From DASPHG01 sp963849605 (lineage in GTDB: Bacteria > Actinomycetota > Thermoleophilia > Solirubrobacterales > Thermoleophilaceae), in NCBI GenBank assembly GCA_963849605.1, contig CAWKHX010000017.1, forward strand, positions 398,971 through 462,970: 64,000 nt of DNA. The letters run 5' to 3'. Positions 60,204-64,000 of this stretch are shown piece by piece (positions within the stretch are counted from its first letter, which is position 1; each line of letters begins with the position of its first letter). A program made the translations under genes and the position numbers. Below the pieces are notes generated by a model. It ran no database searches and was not told where the DNA came from. It saw only the letters and a list, made by a program, of their open reading frames with translations.

Positions 60204-60248
60204 CACTGCCACCGCAGTGGCTAGGGCGCACTCCAGCGACCACTGGAG
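60204..60248. promoter_or_regulatory. Two perfect palindromes between divergent regulators
   Basis: CACTGC-CACC-GCAGTG (60204-60219) and CTCCAG-CGACCA-CTGGAG (60231-60248) lie in the 128-bp gap between the response regulator and the LuxR gene. Both are of the kind bound by NarL/LuxR dimers. Confidence 0.5.
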
Positions 60249-60300
60249 GTCGGCTCAATCACCATCATGAAGTGGGCTGCATAGGCACAGGACCGAATGA

Positions 60301-60315
60301 GGTTCAGATTGAACC
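60301..60315. promoter_or_regulatory. GGTTCA-GAT-TGAACC palindrome directly before the LuxR gene
   Basis: A perfect 15-bp inverted repeat ending one base before the ATG at 60317, on the position of the ribosome-binding site. Binding here would block translation initiation or transcription of the regulator. Confidence 0.5.
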
Positions 60316-60316
60316 T

Positions 60317-61447
60317 ATGAAGCGGATCGTTTCATCGACGGGCGTGAGCCGCAAGCGCCGCCGGGCCCCGCCGACGGCGCTGGTCGAGCAAGCGAATGCG
60401 GTCAGTAGCGGAACGAACAGCGAGGCGCTGATCTCCACCTCGTTACTGCTGGCCGCGTGGCGGGGCCAGGAAACGCGGGTCCTGCCATTAGTCGAGGCGA
60501 GCATCCAAGACGCCGGTCCGAGTGCCGAGGGCGCAGCCGTCTCCCTGGCGGACTACGCGAGAGCGGTGCTGTACAACGGTCTCAGTCGTTACGAAGCGGC
60601 GCGGGTCGCGGCTCAACGGACCTGCGCCAGTAAGCACCTCTCACTCCTCGCCTGGGCTCTGCCCGAGCTCGTCGAAGCAAGCGCGCGAAGCGGGAGGCTT
60701 GACATCGCTCGCGCAGCTGTCGGTCGAATTGAGCAACTGAGAGCCGTTGACCCCACCGATGGGATGCTTGGAGTCGAAGCGCGGTCACGCGCCCTGCTCG
60801 ACGATGGCGACGAGGCCGATGCTCTTTACCGCGAAGCGCGTGCGTGCCTCAGCCGCGGTCGTGTTGTTCTTCAACTCGCTCGCACGCAACTTCTCTACGG
60901 AGAGTTCCTGCGTCGCAAGAGCCGCCGCACCGATGCCCGGGCGCAACTGCGCGCCGCCCACAATGCGTTCAGCAGTGTCGGCGCCGCCGGCTTCGCTGAG
61001 CGCGCTCGCCGTGAACTGCTCGCTACCGGCGCGACTGCCCGCAAACGAACTGTGGAGACCCGCGACGACCTGACCGCCCAGGAGACACAAATCGCGGCGC
61101 TCGCGGGCGGCGGATACACCAACCCTGAGATCGGCGCCCAGCTCTTTCTCAGCCCGCGCACGATCGAATGGCACCTGCGTAACGTCTTCATCAAGCTCGG
61201 TATCAGCTCGCGGAGAGAACTGCGCGATTCGGGCGTAAAAGCTTCACTGATGGGCGGAGCCGCAGCCCGCCTGATGGGCGGAGCCGCAGCCCGCCTGATG
61301 GGTGGAACTGGAGCCCGCCGGGTAATTCAGACAAGCACGTCGGCGGCCAGGCAGACGACAAGCCCCACGAGCGCCACGGCGATCAGCAGCGCAGCGAGCA
61401 CCTGCAACCGCCGGCCGCCGCCGGACCGCGACGGTGGCCCGGGCTGA
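60317..61447 (+). CDS. LuxR-family regulator, N-terminally truncated
   Basis: 376 residues. It corresponds to the last third of large ATP-binding LuxR regulators: AAWRGQETRVLPLVEASIQDA, ARAVLYNGLSRYEAARVAAQ, MLGVEARSRALLDDG, LLYGEFLRRKSRRTDAR, ERARRELLATGATARKR, then the helix-turn-helix (LTAQETQIAALAGGGYTNPEIG, SPRTIEWHLRNVFIKLGISS). The AAA/NACHT-like ATPase half (usually about 550 residues) is missing. After the helix-turn-helix a 24-bp repeat adds LMGGAAAR three times and the frame runs on over the end of the next gene, so the natural stop may be lost. Possibly a decaying gene. Confidence 0.65.
   Translation: MKRIVSSTGVSRKRRRAPPTALVEQANAVSSGTNSEALISTSLLLAAWRGQETRVLPLVEASIQDAGPSAEGAAVSLADYARAVLYNGLSRYEAARVAAQRTCASKHLSLLAWALPELVEASARSGRLDIARAAVGRIEQLRAVDPTDGMLGVEARSRALLDDGDEADALYREARACLSRGRVVLQLARTQLLYGEFLRRKSRRTDARAQLRAAHNAFSSVGAAGFAERARRELLATGATARKRTVETRDDLTAQETQIAALAGGGYTNPEIGAQLFLSPRTIEWHLRNVFIKLGISSRRELRDSGVKASLMGGAAARLMGGAAARLMGGTGARRVIQTSTSAARQTTSPTSATAISSAASTCNRRPPPDRDGGPG
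61247..61318 (+). repeat. Three tandem 24-bp repeats
   Basis: CTGATGGGCGGAGCCGCAGC plus CCGC, twice exact and a third copy with four changes (GGTGGAACTGGAGC). It encodes LMGGAAAR units at the C-terminus of the LuxR protein. Recent slippage expansion. Confidence 0.9.
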
Positions 61448-61686
61448 CCCGGGTCGACCTCGGGCAGAACGTCTCGCGCAACGGGGACGTCGGACGCCGC
61501 GACGAGCACGTGACGCGGTCCGGCGGCGAGAAACTCCGGCACGTCGAAGCCTGGCGCGCGACGGACGACCGAGCCCACGTCCGCATTGCGTAGCAGGCCT
61601 TGGATGAGCTCGGCCTCGGCCTCGTTGTCAGCGTAGGCGACCTTCACGAGGTCGTTGTTTGCAGTGCTCTTGGTGCGCCCGGTCAT
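61327..61686 (-). CDS. DUF2007-type protein with C-terminal membrane helix
   Basis: 119 residues. The N-terminal about 65 residues match the DUF2007 putative signal-transducing domain: LVKVAYADNEAEAELIQGLL, VGSVVRRAPGFDVPEFLAAG, RHVLVAASDVPVARDVL. A Pro/Gly/Ser linker leads to one membrane helix (LQVLAALLIAVALVGLVV). Tail-to-tail overlap of about 120 bases with the run-on of the LuxR gene. Function unknown. Confidence 0.75.
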   Translation of the reverse strand: MTGRTKSTANNDLVKVAYADNEAEAELIQGLLRNADVGSVVRRAPGFDVPEFLAAGPRHVLVAASDVPVARDVLPEVDPGQPGPPSRSGGGRRLQVLAALLIAVALVGLVVCLAADVLV

Positions 61687-61765
61687 CGCCTGCGCGCCTC
61701 CTTCGGTGCGGGAGTGCTACATACGATCGCGCGTCGAGCGAGTCGTCGCACCAGGGTGACCCCCG

Positions 61766-61820
61766 GGTTGAGGGCCTTGTGGGCCGTATGGCCCGTGGAG
61801 TTCGAGTCTCCCTGGGCGCA
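61766..61820 (+). repeat. tRNA-Leu 3' fragment, att-like direct repeat 3 (degenerate)
   Basis: GGTTGAGGGCCTTGTGG, a variable-arm region, GAGTTCGAGTCTCCC and TGGGCGCA align to the 3' part of tRNA-Leu. The variable arm reads GGGCC-GTAT-GGCCC instead of GGCC-TGTATG-GGCC, changed on both sides so the hairpin is kept; the T-stem has lost one G. It therefore derives from a different tRNA-Leu allele or an older event than copy 2. Confidence 0.8.
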
Positions 61821-61824
61821 TTGA

Positions 61825-61847
61825 ACGGAACCGGGTGGGCCAGCAAA
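61825..61847 (+). repeat. Short direct repeat copy 2 (pair at 40834)
   Basis: ACGGAACCGGGTGGGCC then AGCAAA, 22 of 23 bases identical to 40834-40856, immediately after the third tRNA-Leu fragment. Confidence 0.5.
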
Positions 61848-61884
61848 AGCCTCACCGGCACCCACGAAGATTCTTTGCTGCGCC

Positions 61885-61915
61885 TGTCGATCTGGCGGTC
61901 TCCCATTCGTCGTTA
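61885..61915 (+). promoter_or_regulatory. ECF-type promoter of first DGPF gene
   Basis: TGTCGA, 17-bp spacer, CGTCGTTA, ending 46 bp before the ATG at 61962. Matches the second promoter at 63589 and the published TGTCGA -35 signature of ECF42 sigma factors. Confidence 0.65.
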
Positions 61916-61961
61916 GGGTGAAGCGGCGAATGGGCGCCGCTCGAGATGAGGAGGCAGACCG

Positions 61962-62360
61962 ATGAAGTATCTGCTCGCGCTGATTAGCGAGGAGGGGGGC
62001 ATGGAGGACGCCTCTCCCGAGGAGATGAAGGCCGTGATGGACGCCTGGTCCGCGTACAGCCAGAACGCCGTGGACAACGGCGCGTTTCTCGCCGGCGAGG
62101 GCCTCCAGCCCAGCGCCACTGCGTCGACCGTGCGAATCAAGGCGGGCGAGGAGGCGGCCGTCACCGACGGGCCCTTCGCCGAGTCGAAGGAGCAGCTCGG
62201 CGGCTTCTATCTGCTCGAGTGCAAGGACCTCGATGAGGCGCTCGAGTACGCGAAGAAGATCCCGTACCAGGACGGCTGGGTCGAGGTCAGGCCGGTTATG
62301 GACTACGAGGGGTCCGGTTACGAGGAGCCGACCCGGACCGGCGCGACCACCGGCTCATAG
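61962..62360 (+). CDS. DGPF/YCII-related protein 1
   Basis: 132 residues with GAGGAGG before the ATG. YCII-like dimeric alpha/beta-barrel: MKYLLALISEEGGME, SAYSQNAVDNGAFLAGEGLQ, VTDGPFAESKEQLGGFYLLE with the DGPF signature, and LEYAKKIPYQDGWVEVRPV. These proteins accompany ECF42 sigma factors throughout Actinobacteria; a sensing or oxidoreductase-like role is suspected but unproven. Its stop region overlaps the beginning of the sigma-factor frame. Confidence 0.9.
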   Translation: MKYLLALISEEGGMEDASPEEMKAVMDAWSAYSQNAVDNGAFLAGEGLQPSATASTVRIKAGEEAAVTDGPFAESKEQLGGFYLLECKDLDEALEYAKKIPYQDGWVEVRPVMDYEGSGYEEPTRTGATTGS

Positions 62361-63598
62361 AGGCCTCCGATCAGGTCGTTGACCGCCTGTTCCGGCACGA
62401 GTCGGGACGGGCGGTCGCCAGTCTGATCCGCGTCCTGGGCGACTTCGACCTTGCCGGAGAGGCCGTCCAGGAGGCGTTCGTGGTCGCACTCGAGCGTTGG
62501 CCGGCCGATGGGGTACCCGATAACCCCGGCGCGTGGATTACGCGGGTCGCGCGCAACAAAGCGATCGACCGGCTGCGACGCGACCAGATCCTTCAGGTGA
62601 AGAAGGAGGCGCTGGCGGACCTCGAGGCGCTGGCGCCGGCCTCCGAGGAGCTCGAGACGGAGGCCGAGCCGGAGGTGCCGGACGACCGGCTGCGCCTGAT
62701 CTTCACCTGCTGCCACCCGGCCCTGCGGCCACAGGCACGCGTCGCCCTGACCCTGCGGACCCTCGGCGGGCTAACGACCGCCGAGATCGCCAGCGCCTTC
62801 CTCACCTCCGAGGCGACCATGGCGCAGCGGCTGGTCCGGGCCAAGGCCAAGATTCGCGACGCCGGGATCCCCTACGAGGTGCCGTCAGCCGCGCAGCTCC
62901 CGGACCGGCTGACCTCGGTGCTGGCAACGCTGTACCTGATCTTCAACGAGGGCTACTTCACCTCCGGGTCCGACGCCCTGATCCGCACCGAGCTCGCCGA
63001 AGAGGCGATCCGGCTGACGCGCGTGCTGGTCGAGATGCTGCCCGGCGACCCGGAGGCGAGGGCGCTGCTGGCGCTCATGCTGCTCCAGCACTCACGCCGC
63101 GAGGCCCGGTTGGACCAGGCGGGAGAGATGGTGCTGCTCGAGGACCAAGACCGCTCGCGCTGGGACCGCGCCCAGGTCGAAGAGGGACTCGCGCTGGTCG
63201 AGTCGCTGGCCGGGGTCGTGGGGCCGTACTCGATCCAGGCGAGGATCGCCGCCGAGCACGCGCGGGCCGGCCGGGCCCAGGAGACCGACTGGCGCCGGAT
63301 CGGCTTGCTGTACGCGCAGCTGCGCCGGATCCAGCCCTCGCCGGTGATCGAGCTCAACCGAGCGATCGCCGTTGCTATGGCTGAGGGTCCCGAGACCGGG
63401 CTGAAGCTGATCGACGCCATCGAGGATCTCGATCGCTACGCGCCCTTCCACGTCAGCCGTGCCGACCTCCTCGGGCGCCTCGGCCGCACCGCGGAGGCCG
63501 TCGAGGCATATGGACGCGGGCTCGAGCTCAGCAGTAACCCGGTGCAGCGAGCCTTCCTCGAGCGGCGAATCTCCGAGCTCAGAAAAAACGTCGAATAG
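62357..63598 (+). CDS. ECF42-type sigma factor with C-terminal TPR-like extension
   Basis: Up to about 413 residues. Sigma region 2 (VVDRLFRHESGRAVASLIRV, EAVQEAFVVALERWP, PGAWITRVARNKAIDRLRRD), region 4 (LTLRTLGGLTTAEIASAFLT, MAQRLVRAKAKIRDAG), then a helical extension (LYLIFNEGYFTSG, ALLALMLLQHSRREAR, LYAQLRRIQPSPVIELNRAIA, AYGRGLELSSNPVQRAFLERR). This is the ECF42 architecture. No ATG/GTG/TTG lies upstream of region 2; the first such codon is GTG 62480 inside it. An ATA at 62357 would overlap the YCII stop (ATAG). Start unresolved. Confidence 0.88.
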   Translation: MEASDQVVDRLFRHESGRAVASLIRVLGDFDLAGEAVQEAFVVALERWPADGVPDNPGAWITRVARNKAIDRLRRDQILQVKKEALADLEALAPASEELETEAEPEVPDDRLRLIFTCCHPALRPQARVALTLRTLGGLTTAEIASAFLTSEATMAQRLVRAKAKIRDAGIPYEVPSAAQLPDRLTSVLATLYLIFNEGYFTSGSDALIRTELAEEAIRLTRVLVEMLPGDPEARALLALMLLQHSRREARLDQAGEMVLLEDQDRSRWDRAQVEEGLALVESLAGVVGPYSIQARIAAEHARAGRAQETDWRRIGLLYAQLRRIQPSPVIELNRAIAVAMAEGPETGLKLIDAIEDLDRYAPFHVSRADLLGRLGRTAEAVEAYGRGLELSSNPVQRAFLERRISELRKNVE

Positions 63599-63618
63599 GC
63601 CGGTTTCGCTCGTCGTTA
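63589..63618 (+). promoter_or_regulatory. ECF-type promoter of second DGPF gene
   Basis: CGTCGA, 16-bp spacer, CGTCGTTA, overlapping the end of the sigma gene and 46 bp before the ATG at 63664. The following leader (GCGGCGAA, GGCGCCGCTCGA, GAGGAGGCAG) also matches that of the first DGPF gene. Confidence 0.65.
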
Positions 63619-63663
63619 CCGTGACAGCGGCGAACGGCGCCGCTCGACCCGAGGAGGCAGCAG

Positions 63664-64000
63664 ATGAGGTTCATGGTGTCCTTGATCAACGACGGGGCCT
63701 CGATGGAAGGGGCCACACCCGAGCAGATGCGCGAGATGGGCGCGAAGATGGGCCAGCTGATGGGTGAGCTGCGGGAGGCGGGAGTCCTCCTGAACACTGG
63801 CGCACTCGCGCCGAGCGCCACCGCCCGAACCCTCCGCTACGGCGAGCATGGCAAGCCGGTCGTCACCGACGGCCCTTTTGCGGAGTCGAAGGAGCAGATC
63901 GCGGGCTACATGGTCCTGGAATGCGAGGACCTCGACGCCGCGATCGGCTGGGCCGAGAAGCTTCCAGTCCGCCGCAGCTCGGTCGAGGTGCGAGCGATCT
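63664..64000 (+). CDS. DGPF/YCII-related protein 2 (cut by window end)
   Basis: At least 112 residues; the window ends before the stop. MRFMVSLINDGASME, MGELREAGVLLNTGALAPS, VTDGPFAESKEQIAGYMVLE with the DGPF signature, and WAEKLPVRRSSVEVRAI. A paralogue of the protein at 61962, flanking the ECF42 sigma gene on the other side and sharing its promoter type. Confidence 0.9.
   Translation, partial: MRFMVSLINDGASMEGATPEQMREMGAKMGQLMGELREAGVLLNTGALAPSATARTLRYGEHGKPVVTDGPFAESKEQIAGYMVLECEDLDAAIGWAEKLPVRRSSVEVRAI

Noticed and set aside
61766..61820. Third functional tRNA-Leu
   Set aside because: Same truncation, with a damaged T-stem.

Overview
The window is GC-rich chromosomal DNA from an actinobacterium. 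The best guess is the class Thermoleophilia (Solirubrobacterales/Gaiellales-like). Reasons: the secreted-protein signal starting MKLKRPSPAM, an actinobacterial LexA box, two c-di-AMP (ydaO/yuaA) riboswitches in front of cell-wall enzymes, GTP-type PEP carboxykinase, ECF42/DGPF signalling, and overlapping ATGA/GTGA/TTGA gene junctions. The assignment rests on sequence style, not on a marker tree.

Region 1 to 40.6 kb is core genome. It holds a cupin, a Tat-lipoprotein amidohydrolase, a GGDEF/HD-GYP protein and a PRC-barrel protein. A carbon block follows (4.5-12.4 kb): short MaoC mesaconyl-CoA hydratase and CitE-like malyl-CoA lyase (divergent pair), pckG, and an unusual sucC-sucD-ferredoxin operon. 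Next are an acyl-CoA dehydrogenase, an NlpC/P60 hydrolase behind a c-di-AMP riboswitch, and an acyl-CoA synthetase/hydrolase/DUF255 operon. Then come a phospholipase C-type phosphoesterase, an RTX-repeat protein, glnA, an HxlR/AhpD-like pair, and an RlpA-like protein behind a second c-di-AMP riboswitch. The rest is a cytochrome c, a primary-type sigma factor, a penicillin-acylase-like enzyme, gltD-gltB (gltB frameshifted), a GH5 glycosidase, RNase P RNA with a strong terminator, and lexA with its SOS box.

Region 40.6 to 61.8 kb is accessory. An intact tRNA-Leu(GAG) is followed by two further copies of its 3' part (48.26 and 61.77 kb), which split the region into two island-like segments; no integrase is visible. 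Segment 1 carries a sulfur/persulfide-type cassette (ArsR-rhodanese fusion, metallo-beta-lactamase dioxygenase-like enzyme, ArsM-like methyltransferase, DUF4395 protein, MFS transporter), three SnoaL-like proteins and a LuxR/TPR regulator. Segment 2 carries BI-1 and flippase-like membrane proteins, an RraA-like protein, an 18-Cys copper-storage-like protein, a MarR regulator, and a tandem array of four EHN-type epoxide hydrolases (one a pseudogene). The array includes thioredoxin-like gene copies in different stages of decay and a shared upstream leader. It ends with a NarL-type response regulator and a truncated LuxR regulator.

From 61.9 kb the window shows a DGPF(YCII)-ECF42 sigma-DGPF module with two matching ECF-type promoters.

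Several genes (gltB, a lipoprotein, the persulfide dioxygenase-like gene, the response regulator, a small membrane gene, the fourth epoxide hydrolase) are each broken by what looks like one extra base. This pattern suggests consensus sequence errors as much as biology.
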